NCBI RefSeq assembly: GCF_902779965.1
Contig: NZ_CACZDK010000025.1
Coordinates: 1 to 52,280 of the forward strand
Reading direction: 5' to 3'
DNA from: Fibrobacter succinogenes
GTDB taxonomy: Bacteria > Fibrobacterota > Fibrobacteria > Fibrobacterales > Fibrobacteraceae
Length of the DNA stretch: 52,280 bases
The translations under genes were made by a program, and so were the position numbers. Shown in pieces: positions 8,524-17,755 of the stretch (position 1 is the first letter of the stretch; each line of letters begins with the position of its first letter). Below the pieces are notes generated by a model. That model did not search any database. It saw only the letters and a list, made by a program, of their open reading frames with translations, and was not told the origin of the DNA.

Positions 8524-8541
8524 TTGATAAAAAATCCATGA
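8524..8541 (+). promoter_or_regulatory. TTGA-N7-TCCA box in the divergent CE1/GH43 promoter region
   Basis: TTGATAAAAAATCCATGA, identical over all 18 nt to the box upstream of the first GH10 gene (opposite orientation there). It lies 89 nt before the GH43 ATG and 209 nt before the divergent CE1 start. A candidate -10 (TATAGA, 8593-8598) follows. The remainder of 8315-8630 is AT-rich with no gene. Confidence 0.65.
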
Positions 8542-8630
8542 AAAGGGGGAATATTGCTGCAATTTAGGCCTATAAACGGGGTAAATTAGGGTTATAGATA
8601 AGTCCATTCTTGGTTGGAAAGGAGTCGTTT

Positions 8631-10931
8631 ATGGGATTGTTTAGTAAAATGGCAAAAACAGCCGCTTTTACGGTTTTAGCGGCAGCTGTTGTGAATAGTT
8701 TTGCCGTGACGGTCAATAACCCGATTATGTATGTCGATAGCCCGGACCCCTCGATTGTCCGTGTCGATGATGCCTATTATATGGTGACGACCACGATGCA
8801 TTTTGCGCCGGGCGTGCCTGTTTTCAAGAGCACCGATTTGGCCCAGTGGCGCACGGTGGGGTATGCTTATCAGACTCTTTCTAATGGCAACAATATCAGT
8901 TTGAATGGCGGTCAGGATGCTTACGGCAAGGGTTCGTGGGCATCGAGCATCCGCTACCACAAGGGTTTTTTCTACGTCTTGACGCCGTCTTACACGACGA
9001 ACAGGACGCACCTTTACAAAACCGCCGATGTCGAAAATGGCCCGTGGTCCGAAGTGCAGCTCCCGTTCTATCACGATCCGTCGCTGTTCTTTGACGATGA
9101 CGGCACGGTTTGGGTGTTCTATGGCTCGGGCGACCAGATTAGCTACGTGCAGCTGAACGACGATGCGAGCGGCGTAAAGGCCGGTGGCAAGAGCGGTAAG
9201 GTTGGCGGCGTGAGTGTGAACCAAGTGACCGGCACCAATAACTATTATGTGCAGCAGGAAGGCTCGCACATGGAAAAGGTGAACGGCGAATACTACCTCT
9301 TTACGATTTCTTGGCCGGCTGGCAAGAGCCGTAGCGAAATTGTCTATCGTTCCAAGAACCTTCTCTCCGGATTTAGCGGAAGATATTTCTTGTCCGATAA
9401 CGGTGTTGCGCAGGGTGGCATCTTCGATACGCCGGATGGCAAGTGGTATGCATTGTTGTTCCGCGATTCAGGCCCGGTTGGACGTATGTCGCACCTAGTT
9501 CCGATGGAATGGAAGGACGGCTGGCCAGTGCCCACGAGTGGTTCCAAGGCCCCCGCGACGATTGATTTGCCGGAATCCCCGCTTCCTGGCTATGGCATGG
9601 TGACTTCCGATGACTTTGATTCCGACGTGCTTCCGCTGGAATGGCAGTGGAACCACAACCCGGATAACAAGAATTGGTCTTTGACGGCGAATCCGGGATT
9701 CTTGCGCATTACCACGGGCCGCACCGATAGCCGCATTGTCAACGCGAAGAACACGCTCACGCAGCGTTCCTTTGGCCCCAAGAGTTCTGGCCGCACGCTT
9801 GTGGATGGCAAGGGCATGAAGGATGGCGACATGGCTGGCCTCGTTGCATTGCAAGATGACAAGGGCTTTGTCGCTCTTGCAAAAGACGGTGGCAGCTACA
9901 AGGTAGTGATGTACAGCGGAAACAAGGATCGCGAGAGTCTTGTCAAAAGCGAAAATCTTTCGGACTCCAAGGTTTACTTGCGAATCGATTTCGACTTGCC
10001 CATTGACCGCGGCACTGCATATTTCTACTACAGCACCGATGGCAATACTTGGACAAAAATTGGCAACGATGTCAAGCTGAATTATGACCTTCACATGTTC
10101 GTGGGGGTACGCTGGGGACTCTTCAACTTTGCGACAAAGACTGCCGGCGGTTATGCAGACTTCGACTGGTTCAAGGTCGGTACCGACTACAAGGACGAAA
10201 TTTATCTGGATGCGGCTCAGGATACGACTCCGCCGACACCGTATGGCGATGTTGCAGCCAAGATTCCAGGCAAGGTTGAAGCCGAAAATTACGATGTCGG
10301 TAAACCGAACCGCGCCTACTACGACAAGGACGGCGACAATCAGGGCAAGGCCTACCGCGAAGAATCCGTGGACATTGTGCAACTTGATTCCACTGACAAG
10401 TCCAAGGGCTACGCCATTGGCTACACCGGTGAAGGTGAATGGTTGCGCTATACAGTGAATGTTGCCGAAACGGGCACTTACGAAGTAAAGGTGAACATGG
10501 CGACACCTTCCGAGAATGCCGGCGTCAAGCTTTACATCGATGGCAAGGCTGTGACGGATGAAATTATTGCTAAGCAGAATGGCGAAAGCGATTGGTCCAC
10601 TTATAGCGAAGTTTCTGTTCAGACAAAGGAAATCGAAAAAGGCGAACACGCTCTTAAAGTGGAAATTGTTGGTAACAACGTCAACGTAGATTGGCTCGAA
10701 TTCTGTCTTGGCGAATGCAAGACGGTAAAGATTGGCAATGTGCGCTACGGCATGGATGCCTCCAGAACGTATGGCGTTTACAGCCTCAACGGTTCGTTTG
10801 TCGGCCGTGTCGATGCGTCGAACTCTTTCGACGTTCGTTCTAAGGTTAGCTCGCTCGTGAAGGAAAGTGGCGTGTATGTCGTCAAGTCCCTCACCACCGG
10901 CCTCTCCCACCGCATCTCTGTCACTAAGTAA
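8631..10931 (+). CDS. Secreted GH43 beta-xylosidase/arabinofuranosidase with beta-sandwich, CBM6 and FPm-1
   Basis: A 766-residue enzyme. Signal peptide about 1-24. The GH43 five-bladed propeller (about 28-310) has the general base Asp39 in DSPDPSIV, the pKa-modulating Asp in HDPSLFFDDDG, and the acid Glu in QEGSHMEKVNGEYY. A beta-sandwich (about 322-520, starting MVTSDDFDSD) is the accessory C-terminal domain typical of GH43 xylosidases. CBM6 about 544-690, FPm-1 about 700-766. It should remove xylose or arabinose from xylan fragments; the exact specificity cannot be read from sequence. Start 8631 (AAGGAG 7 nt upstream) is chosen over 8610. It is divergent from the CE1 gene and shares its promoter region. 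Confidence 0.9.
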   Translation: MGLFSKMAKTAAFTVLAAAVVNSFAVTVNNPIMYVDSPDPSIVRVDDAYYMVTTTMHFAPGVPVFKSTDLAQWRTVGYAYQTLSNGNNISLNGGQDAYGKGSWASSIRYHKGFFYVLTPSYTTNRTHLYKTADVENGPWSEVQLPFYHDPSLFFDDDGTVWVFYGSGDQISYVQLNDDASGVKAGGKSGKVGGVSVNQVTGTNNYYVQQEGSHMEKVNGEYYLFTISWPAGKSRSEIVYRSKNLLSGFSGRYFLSDNGVAQGGIFDTPDGKWYALLFRDSGPVGRMSHLVPMEWKDGWPVPTSGSKAPATIDLPESPLPGYGMVTSDDFDSDVLPLEWQWNHNPDNKNWSLTANPGFLRITTGRTDSRIVNAKNTLTQRSFGPKSSGRTLVDGKGMKDGDMAGLVALQDDKGFVALAKDGGSYKVVMYSGNKDRESLVKSENLSDSKVYLRIDFDLPIDRGTAYFYYSTDGNTWTKIGNDVKLNYDLHMFVGVRWGLFNFATKTAGGYADFDWFKVGTDYKDEIYLDAAQDTTPPTPYGDVAAKIPGKVEAENYDVGKPNRAYYDKDGDNQGKAYREESVDIVQLDSTDKSKGYAIGYTGEGEWLRYTVNVAETGTYEVKVNMATPSENAGVKLYIDGKAVTDEIIAKQNGESDWSTYSEVSVQTKEIEKGEHALKVEIVGNNVNVDWLEFCLGECKTVKIGNVRYGMDASRTYGVYSLNGSFVGRVDASNSFDVRSKVSSLVKESGVYVVKSLTTGLSHRISVTK

Positions 10932-10960
10932 TTTATTCTAATTCCTCCAAACACACCCGA

Positions 10961-11017
10961 GGCTTGGATGCACCCGCGGAAAGCTTGCTTTCCTGCGGGT
11001 ATGTCCAAGCCGTTTTT
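10961..11017 (+). terminator. Long nested terminator of the GH43 gene
   Basis: GGCTTGGA pairs with TCCAAGCC (10961-10968 with 11004-11011). Inside it ACCCGC pairs with GCGGGT, and GAAAGC with GCTTTC. T5 follows at 11013. The stem is unusually long and three-tiered. Confidence 0.8.
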
Positions 11018-11067
11018 GTGTTTTGTAACCACACCCTTCTTAACACCCTCTTTCGTTCGCGTTGTAT

Positions 11068-11088
11068 CCACTTCCTACTGTCTACTAA
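11068..11088 (+). repeat. Degenerate heptad tract T2
   Basis: Three 7-nt units (CCACTTC, CTACTGT, CTACTAA) upstream of the second CE1 gene, with the same unit types as tract T6. Confidence 0.5.
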
Positions 11089-11199
11089 TCAATATCATTG
11101 ACAAATCGCAACGAAAAATAACGCTCTCCGCGTGATATAGCCTCACTCCAGAAGTATCTTCTATTTAGGTGAATAGGGGTACTTTCTAAAGGAGTAGGT

Positions 11200-12648
11200 A
11201 TGTTTGGTAAACTGTCCGTCGGTTTGGCGACTGTAGCGTTCTTGGCAAGTTTCGCCTTTGCAGACAACATTAATGTAAACGGCACGAACCGTACCATGAA
11301 TGTTTATGCGCCGAGAAACATTGAAAAAAATCGTCCGCTTATCATCCAGATGCACGGCATGAATCAGGATGCTCCGTATCAGCAGAACGCTGCCAAGTGG
11401 GAGCCGATTGCCGATACGGCCCGCTTTGTGGTCGTGTTTCCGAACGGTCAAAATAAGGCTTGGGATATTTCCGGCGACAAGGATCTCAATTTCATCAAGG
11501 CCATCATCAACGAAATGTATAACAAGTACGGCATCGACAAGAATCGCGTTTATGTTTCGGGCTTCTCGATGGGTGGCATGATGAGCTACCATGTGGCGAA
11601 CAAAATGGGCGACCAAATTGCAGCGATTGCTCCGGTTTCCGGTGGCGGTGGGGTAAACTCGCCCAAGCGCGCCATGCCGATTATGCATACGCATGGCACG
11701 ACCGATGACGTGGTGAATTACAACAGCACCGTGAATACCCTCAAGGGTTGGGTTTCTGCGCAAAAATGTTCTTCAAGTTCCAAAGTCACAAAGCCGTATC
11801 CTGCACACAAGTCGGGCTCTGCCGCCTCTCTTGAAGTCTGGAGCGGCTGCAAGGACAATGTCGAAGTCCGTTTGCTTACCATTGCAGGCAAGGGACACTG
11901 GTATTCCATGGACGAAGCGAGCGTCAACACGAGTGTAGAAATCTGGAACTTTGTCAAGAATTATTCGCTCGACGGTTCTAGCATTACGCCACCGATTCAG
12001 GTGCCGACCGACCGCGACAGCATTTTTAACGGCGGTTTCGATTCCACAGATGTCGCTTGGACTTTGCAGACTCACGGCAGCGCCGCTGCCACAGGTGACG
12101 TGAAAAATGGCAAGTATGAGCTCGACATTTCTGCAATTGGTACGGAAAATTACCAAGTGCAGGTTATCCAGCACGATTTGCACCTCGAAAAAGGCCAATG
12201 GTACGAAGTGAGCTTTGACGCCAGCGCCGGAGCAAACCGCACGCTCGAAGTGAATGTGGAACAGCATACCGATCCGTGGGCGAGCTACCTCACCGAAAAG
12301 CAGAATTTTGAAATCGGCAAGGAATCCAAAACGTATTCCTTCCAGTTCCAGATGACTGCTGCCACCGACAAGGATTCCCGCTTGAGCTTTAATGCGGGCG
12401 CCTCGACGGGCACGCTCACGCTCGATAACGTGAAACTCAAGAAAATTGCGGAACCCGATCAGGGGACAATTGCGCTTACGCCATCTCTCCGCTTTGCAAC
12501 TGCCGCTGGCAAGTATAACGTCTATAGCCTCACGGGCAAGCGCCTCGGCTTTGTCGAAATCATCGAAAACGATGTGCCGAACATGCAAAAGACGGTGAAA
12601 AATGCAGGCTTTGGCAAGGGCGTCTACATCTTGCGTCGCAAAAAATAG
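11200..12648 (+). CDS. Secreted CE1-type esterase with CBM4/9-like module and FPm-1
   Basis: A 482-residue esterase of the PHB-depolymerase/feruloyl esterase fold. Signal peptide about 1-21. The alpha/beta-hydrolase domain (about 22-255) has the oxyanion region QMHGMNQDAP, the nucleophile Ser in SGFSMGGMMSYH, the acid Asp in HGTTDDVV and the His in GKGHWYSMD. Residues about 274-415 (IFNGGFDS...LTLDNVKLKKI) match the CBM4/9 jelly-roll pattern, so this is the one island member using that module instead of CBM6. FPm-1 about 425-482. ATG 11200 has AAAGGAG 7 nt upstream. It probably de-esterifies xylan (ferulate or acetate); the substrate is inferred from context. A half-match (TTGACAAATCG) lies at 11098. 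Confidence 0.87.
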   Translation: MFGKLSVGLATVAFLASFAFADNINVNGTNRTMNVYAPRNIEKNRPLIIQMHGMNQDAPYQQNAAKWEPIADTARFVVVFPNGQNKAWDISGDKDLNFIKAIINEMYNKYGIDKNRVYVSGFSMGGMMSYHVANKMGDQIAAIAPVSGGGGVNSPKRAMPIMHTHGTTDDVVNYNSTVNTLKGWVSAQKCSSSSKVTKPYPAHKSGSAASLEVWSGCKDNVEVRLLTIAGKGHWYSMDEASVNTSVEIWNFVKNYSLDGSSITPPIQVPTDRDSIFNGGFDSTDVAWTLQTHGSAAATGDVKNGKYELDISAIGTENYQVQVIQHDLHLEKGQWYEVSFDASAGANRTLEVNVEQHTDPWASYLTEKQNFEIGKESKTYSFQFQMTAATDKDSRLSFNAGASTGTLTLDNVKLKKIAEPDQGTIALTPSLRFATAAGKYNVYSLTGKRLGFVEIIENDVPNMQKTVKNAGFGKGVYILRRKK

Positions 12649-12669
12649 TTTCGTTCTCTCTCTAATCAA

Positions 12670-12703
12670 GAGCAGTCCCCTGAAAAGGGGGCTCTCTTTT
12701 TTT
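12670..12703 (+). terminator. Rho-independent terminator of the second CE1 gene
   Basis: GAGC (12670-12673) pairs with GCTC (12691-12694) and CCCC (12677-12680) with GGGG (12687-12690). Seven T follow. Confidence 0.8.
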
Positions 12704-12718
12704 GGGGCTTTTCCCAAT

Positions 12719-12771
12719 AACTAAGCTCTAAGTTCTAAGTTCTGCCAACTAACTAAGCTCTGCCAACTAAT
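12719..12771 (+). repeat. Degenerate heptad tract T3
   Basis: Units AACTAAG, CTCTAAG, TTCTAAG, TTCTGCC, then a phase slip of four bases and AACTAAG, CTCTGCC, AACTAAT. It ends directly at the regulatory box upstream of the GH27 gene. Confidence 0.6.
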
Positions 12772-12776
12772 ATCCA

Positions 12777-12794
12777 TCATGGATAATATGTCAA
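12777..12794 (-). promoter_or_regulatory. TTGA-N7-TCCA box upstream of GH27 gene (reverse orientation)
   Basis: Minus strand TTGACATATTATCCATGA, 90 nt before ATG 12885. It extends into the inverted repeat TCCATCATGGA (12773-12783). A candidate -10 TATAGT lies at 12855-12860, 82 nt from the start of the inverted repeat, against 71 nt at both GH10 genes. The 11-nt difference is about one helical turn. Confidence 0.6.
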
Positions 12795-12884
12795 GGGAAT
12801 TGTTAAGGCGTATTGAAATAATTCGTTTTTTAGGGGATATCTTTAGTTTTGGGGTATAGTTAGTACCTAGGAACAGGAGTGCCT

Positions 12885-14780
12885 ATGTTTGGTTTGATGA
12901 AAAAAAACGGTTGCAAACTTGGGGTGTTGGCAACTTTGGCTTTAACGAGTTTGGTGGGATCGGCTTTTGCTAGTGCCGATACTTTGGTGCTTACGCCACC
13001 GCTGGGATGGAACAGCTGGAACGTTTTCCACGAAAACATCAACGAAAAGCAGATTCAGGAAATCGCCGATGCCATGGTCTCTTCGGGTTTGAGAGATGCG
13101 GGCTACGTCTTCCTGAACCTCGATGACAACTGGATGGATACCAAGCGCGATGCCCAGGGCAACCTCCAGAACAACCCGAAGACTTTCCCCAGCGGCATGA
13201 AGGCCATTGCCGATTACGTGCATAAAAAAGGCCTGAAGTTCGGTCTTTACGGTGACCGCGGCAAACGTACCTGCCACCATTACAACAGCAAGTGGGATAG
13301 CCAGAGTGGTTCCAACGGTCACGAAGAACAGGACGCCAAGAAACTCGCCGAATGGGGTGTGGACTACTGGAAGTACGACAACTGCGATTCTGACCCGAAT
13401 ACCCAGGAAAAAGATTATACCGCCATGTCCAAGGCTCTCCGCAATTCCGGACGCGACATCGTGTTCAGTATTTGCATGTGGGAATACAAGGACTGGATGC
13501 CCAAAATCGCTAACCTCTGGCGCACCACTTTCGATATCGGCCCCGAATGGATTTCCACTTCGTGGTACCGCGGCGTCTATGAAATTATCGATGCCAACAA
13601 CAAGTATTGGCAAATTGCAAAGCCCGGCCACTGGAACGACCCGGACATGCTTGAAGTCGGCAACAGGGGCCTCTCTTACGAAGAACAGCGCTCCCAGATG
13701 ACGATGTGGTCCATCATGGCGGCTCCTATCATGATCAGTTCCGACGTGCGCAACATGAGCAACGAGACCAAGGAACTTTATCTGAACAAGGACATGATTG
13801 CTATTAACCAGGATTCCTTGGGCGTTCAGGGCCACCGCATTTCCGATAAGCAAGGCAAGCAGGTTTGGACCAAGCCTTTGAAGAATGGCGACATTGCTGT
13901 GGCGCTCCTCAATAACAACGGCTCTACCCAGACAGTTGAATGTAACTTTGCTGACATTGGCGTAGAAGGCGAAGTGGAAGTTCGCGACGCTTGGAAAAAG
14001 AAAGATCTGGGTCCGGTTTCCCATGTCTCTATTGAACTCCCGGCTCACGGTTCTGCTCTGCTCCGCTTGATTCTCAAGCCTGTTCCGCGCGAACCGTTCA
14101 AGGGCAAGGCTCTCGCCATTCCGGGCAAGATTGAAATGGAAGACTTCGACATCAACGGCGTGGGTGAGGGCAACACCACTTACAACGAAAGTGATACCGA
14201 AAACCACGGTGACTCTGACTACCGCAAGGGTACGGGCGTCGATTTGTACGAGAAGGCTACTGGCGTTATCGTAGGCTACAACCAGGCCGGCGAATGGCTG
14301 GAATACACCGTGAAAGTTGCCAAGACGGGAGCTTACACGATGAATGCTTCCGTTGCCTCTGCCAACAGCACTTCTAGCTTCAAGCTTTCCATGGATGGCA
14401 AGGACATCACTGAAGAAATTTCTGTTCCGCAGGCGACCTCCGGCGAAGACAACTATGACGAATACAATACGGTTGAAGCCAAGGTGGACTTGACCGAGGG
14501 CGAACACATTCTCCGCTTCACGGTTACCGGCGATTGGATGGACATTGACTGGATCGAGTTCGTTGATGAAAAAGTGGGGCTTGCTAAAACTCGCCTGACT
14601 TCGCTCGAATCCGAGAATTCGTACAACGTATTTAGTGCGACAGGAAAGCATCTTGGCCGTGTAGAATTGAATGGCGCTAGCATGGTGCAGGCGCTTGAAA
14701 ACGCTGGCTATGCACGTGGCACGTACATGATGCGCGCCGTCAAGGGTAATCAAATTCATCGCGTGAACATCGCGAAATAA
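12885..14780 (+). CDS. Secreted GH27 alpha-galactosidase with CBM6 and FPm-1
   Basis: A 631-residue enzyme. Signal peptide about 1-28. The GH27 barrel plus C-terminal beta domain (about 30-405) begins LTPPLGWNSWNVF. It has the nucleophile Asp165 in YWKYDNCD, the acid/base Asp within GHWNDPDM (Asp252 or Asp254), and the family block MAAPIMISSDVR. CBM6 about 411-560, FPm-1 about 570-631. It removes alpha-galactosyl branches (galactomannan, galactosylated xylan or xyloglucan); GH27 also includes beta-L-arabinopyranosidases, which cannot be excluded. ATG 12885 has GGAG 5 nt upstream and is preferred over GTG 12879, which overlaps that site. It is monocistronic. Confidence 0.92.
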   Translation: MFGLMKKNGCKLGVLATLALTSLVGSAFASADTLVLTPPLGWNSWNVFHENINEKQIQEIADAMVSSGLRDAGYVFLNLDDNWMDTKRDAQGNLQNNPKTFPSGMKAIADYVHKKGLKFGLYGDRGKRTCHHYNSKWDSQSGSNGHEEQDAKKLAEWGVDYWKYDNCDSDPNTQEKDYTAMSKALRNSGRDIVFSICMWEYKDWMPKIANLWRTTFDIGPEWISTSWYRGVYEIIDANNKYWQIAKPGHWNDPDMLEVGNRGLSYEEQRSQMTMWSIMAAPIMISSDVRNMSNETKELYLNKDMIAINQDSLGVQGHRISDKQGKQVWTKPLKNGDIAVALLNNNGSTQTVECNFADIGVEGEVEVRDAWKKKDLGPVSHVSIELPAHGSALLRLILKPVPREPFKGKALAIPGKIEMEDFDINGVGEGNTTYNESDTENHGDSDYRKGTGVDLYEKATGVIVGYNQAGEWLEYTVKVAKTGAYTMNASVASANSTSSFKLSMDGKDITEEISVPQATSGEDNYDEYNTVEAKVDLTEGEHILRFTVTGDWMDIDWIEFVDEKVGLAKTRLTSLESENSYNVFSATGKHLGRVELNGASMVQALENAGYARGTYMMRAVKGNQIHRVNIAK

Positions 14781-14830
14781 AAGACTAGGGTGGCTTCACC
14801 CTTTCGCAAAATTTCTCCTCACACGCATTC

Positions 14831-14868
14831 AAAATGCCTCGCTTTCCCGCGAGGCATTTTGTGCTTTT
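14831..14868 (+). terminator. Rho-independent terminator of the GH27 gene
   Basis: Twelve-pair perfect stem AAAATGCCTCGC/GCGAGGCATTTT (14831-14842 with 14849-14860), loop TTTCCC, then GTGCTTTTG. The A/T ends make it usable in both directions. Confidence 0.8.
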
Positions 14869-14950
14869 GTCGCCGTATCTTTTTGACGCCGAAAGCAAAA
14901 AAACATTAATTAGTAACTATTAACGAGTAACTGCGTTGAAGCCGCTTAGT

Positions 14951-15013
14951 AACTAAGCTCTAAGTTCTGTCTACTTCCAACTTCCTACCGCCTGCTTCCT
15001 ACTTCCTACTATC
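14951..15013 (+). repeat. Degenerate heptad tract T4 (nine units in phase)
   Basis: Nine 7-nt units in one phase: AACTAAG, CTCTAAG, TTCTGTC, TACTTCC, AACTTCC, TACCGCC, TGCTTCC, TACTTCC, TACTATC. It links the two unit types (CTAAG-type and CTACTTC-type) in one tract. The rest of 14781-15136 holds the GH27 terminator and the GH141 promoter. Confidence 0.65.
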
Positions 15014-15015
15014 CA

Positions 15016-15033
15016 TGGATAAACAGTCCACGC
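15016..15033 (+). promoter_or_regulatory. Variant box (TGGA-N7-TCCA) upstream of beta-helix gene
   Basis: TGGATAAACAGTCCACGC, 103 nt before ATG 15137. It keeps the N7 spacing and the TCCAC of the GH2 box but has TGGA for TTGA, which makes the core symmetric. A near match, less certain than the six full boxes. Confidence 0.4.
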
Positions 15034-15136
15034 TATCTTGATGCTGCGCATAGAAAAAAGCCTTTTTCAAGAATAATTTTAAAGTGTTGTTAGGGAAAAC
15101 CCAAGGTGTATGGTTTTTAACGTGAGGTTAGGTATT

Positions 15137-17737
15137 ATGAGCTTCAAAACATTAAGTCAAATGGCTGCGATTTCTGCGCTCTTCTTGGGTGCAACTATTG
15201 CAACCGCTGCTGATCAGGCTACATTCTATGTCGCTCCGAATGGTAGCGATTCCAACAAGGGTACCGAAGAGGCTCCCTTCAAGACGATTACGCAGGCACA
15301 AAAGGCTGTGCGCGCTATCAACGGCACGATGACCGGCGATATTTCCGTTATTCTCCGTGGTGGTACTTACCAGCTCCCCGCAACGGTGAACTTTACCGAA
15401 GCCGATGGCGGTAAGGATGGTCATTATGTGCGCTATAAAGCCTATCCGAACGAAACTCCGCTTGTCACGGGCGGTATCCCGATGTCTGGCTGGACCATTC
15501 ACGATGAAAAGAATAACATCTGGAAGGTCGAAGGTGTCGATGCTCGTTTCCGCCAGCTTTACGTGAACGGCAAGAAGGCAATTCGCGCCCGTATGCCGAA
15601 CCTCAAGGATAATGGCGACCACAACTTCTTCCGCTTGAACAAGGTGGACTCCACTGGTTCTGCGTTCCTCTTGAATGGCAATGATATTAAATCGACTGAC
15701 TGGAAGAATCCCAAGAAAGTCGAAATCCACTTGATGATTGCATGGGCCGAAAGCATCTTGCGTCTTGATAAGATTACGCAACAGGGCGGTGTCTATAAGT
15801 TCGAGCCGCAGGATCCTGAAAGAAGCAAACTTTTCCGCCGCAAGTACCCGATGCTCGGTACCGCATTCATGAGTAATCCGCCGAAGCAGCAGGTTTACTA
15901 CCTCGAAAACGCATACGAATTTATCGACCAGCCGGGTGAATGGTACCTCGACGAATCGACCAACACGCTTTACTACAAGGCTCGTGAAGGCGAAGCGATG
16001 GGTACGGCTAATGTGGTTGCACCGCGCGTCAATACGCTCTTCAGCATCCTCGGTAAGGATACTAAGAACAAAGTTGGTTACATGTCTTTTGAAGGTATTA
16101 CCTTTGCACATACAAACTATTTGCGCCCGAGCGAAGAAGGATTCTTGGATTTGCAGGCCGGTATGTTCAACATCGAAGTCATGGAAGAAAATGGCCGCCT
16201 CGGCAGTAACAAGTTCCTCCTCTGGCGTCCGGATGCAGGCTTCCGCATCGAAAACGCTCACCACATGAAGATTAAGAATTGCACCTTCACGCAGATGGCT
16301 GCAACCGGTCTTGATATGGTTTCAGGCACGAACGACGACCTTGTCGAAGGCAACGTGTTCTACGAACTTGGAGCAAACGGCATTATGCTCGGCAAGTTCT
16401 CTCAGGACTCCTTGACCGAAATCCACATTCCGTACAATCCGACCGATAAGGACGAAATCAGCACTCGCGATACGCTCCGTTACAACCTCATTACGAACGT
16501 GACGAACGAACATCAGGGCGCTGTGGGTATTGCCGCTGGTTATCCGCGCTATGTCGTGATTGAAAACAACGAAGTGTCTTATACAAACTATTCCGGTATT
16601 TCTGTGGGTTATGGCTGGACGACTAAACAAACAGCTATGACGAACAACCACATCAATAAGAACAACATCCACCACATTTCCCGCTTGCTTTGCGATTCTG
16701 GTCCGATTTACACTTTGAGTAACCAGGGTACGGGCAGCGAAATCAAGGAAAACTACCTCCACGATTACGGTGGATCTGATTGGGCTGACTATTGGGTTCT
16801 TCCGATTTACCTCGATGAAGGTTCCAGTGGCTTTACTGTTGAAAACAACTCTTACAAGAATGCTCCGAGTGGTGTTGGCCGTAACGCTCCGGGTCAGTAT
16901 ACTGAAAAGAATAACAATGGCTACATCGCTTCTGTTGCCGAAGCTGCAGGCCTCCAGGGCGAATTCAAGAACATTGGTGACCGCATCGCGACAATCCCGC
17001 TTCCGGATTTTTCCAACGTGGTTCCGCAGGCTCCGTTTGTCGAAAATATGACGATTCCGGGCATTGTCGAAATGGAAAATTACGACGAAGGTGGCCAGAG
17101 CATTTCTTTCAACGACAAGGACTTTGTGAACGAAGGCGGCGTCTATCGCGAAGATGGCGTGGACATTGTCCAGATCGATTCTACCGACAAGACGAAAGGC
17201 TATGCAGTGGGTTACACGCAGGCTGGTGAATGGATGGAATACACTGTGAATGTCTCTGCTGCTGGCGAATACGCTTTCATGGCTAACGTGGCTACCGGTC
17301 TCGAAGGCTCTGGCTTCCAGCTCTTCTTGGATGGCAAGGCTATCTCTGATACGATTGTGGCCCCGCAGGGCGAAGACTGGAATACATATGGCACGGTCGA
17401 TGGAAAAACGACTGCTATTGAAGCTGGCGAACATGTGTTGCGCGTGGCTATCACAGGAGCTTACTTGAACATTGACTGGATCAAGTTCGGTAAGAGCAAA
17501 GAAGAAATCATTTCTATCAAGCCAAGTGTCCGTTATGGTTTGAACATGGATATCTCTCGCAGCTCTACGCTCAACGTCTTTGATATCCGTGGCCAGCGCT
17601 TGGGAACGCTCCGCGTGATGGGTATGCCGACGACGAGTTCTGTGCTTCAGGAAATGCATGCAAAGAACTTTAAGTCTGGTGTCTACTTTGTTCAGAGTGC
17701 GAACAAAGTCTTTGGCAAGATGGTGCAAGTAAAATAA
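15137..17737 (+). CDS. Secreted right-handed beta-helix enzyme (GH141-like) with CBM6 and FPm-1
   Basis: An 866-residue protein. Signal peptide about 1-25. The catalytic region (about 28-630) starts with FYVAPNGSDSNKGTEEAPFKTITQAQKAV, the entry motif of right-handed parallel beta-helix hydrolases. It continues with the block RQLYVNGKKAIRARMPN and repeated helix turns (IENNEVSYTNYSGISVG). This layout recalls GH141 (alpha-L-fucosidase and xylanase members known) and more distantly GH120 beta-xylosidases; I prefer GH141 but cannot name catalytic residues with confidence. CBM6 about 639-785, FPm-1 about 795-866. Start 15137 gives a clean signal peptide; ATG 15110 is an alternative with AAGGTG close upstream. 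The GH43 gene starts 18 nt after its stop, so the two form an operon. Confidence 0.8.
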   Translation: MSFKTLSQMAAISALFLGATIATAADQATFYVAPNGSDSNKGTEEAPFKTITQAQKAVRAINGTMTGDISVILRGGTYQLPATVNFTEADGGKDGHYVRYKAYPNETPLVTGGIPMSGWTIHDEKNNIWKVEGVDARFRQLYVNGKKAIRARMPNLKDNGDHNFFRLNKVDSTGSAFLLNGNDIKSTDWKNPKKVEIHLMIAWAESILRLDKITQQGGVYKFEPQDPERSKLFRRKYPMLGTAFMSNPPKQQVYYLENAYEFIDQPGEWYLDESTNTLYYKAREGEAMGTANVVAPRVNTLFSILGKDTKNKVGYMSFEGITFAHTNYLRPSEEGFLDLQAGMFNIEVMEENGRLGSNKFLLWRPDAGFRIENAHHMKIKNCTFTQMAATGLDMVSGTNDDLVEGNVFYELGANGIMLGKFSQDSLTEIHIPYNPTDKDEISTRDTLRYNLITNVTNEHQGAVGIAAGYPRYVVIENNEVSYTNYSGISVGYGWTTKQTAMTNNHINKNNIHHISRLLCDSGPIYTLSNQGTGSEIKENYLHDYGGSDWADYWVLPIYLDEGSSGFTVENNSYKNAPSGVGRNAPGQYTEKNNNGYIASVAEAAGLQGEFKNIGDRIATIPLPDFSNVVPQAPFVENMTIPGIVEMENYDEGGQSISFNDKDFVNEGGVYREDGVDIVQIDSTDKTKGYAVGYTQAGEWMEYTVNVSAAGEYAFMANVATGLEGSGFQLFLDGKAISDTIVAPQGEDWNTYGTVDGKTTAIEAGEHVLRVAITGAYLNIDWIKFGKSKEEIISIKPSVRYGLNMDISRSSTLNVFDIRGQRLGTLRVMGMPTTSSVLQEMHAKNFKSGVYFVQSANKVFGKMVQVK

Positions 17738-17755
17738 GTAGGAATGGGGTGCTTT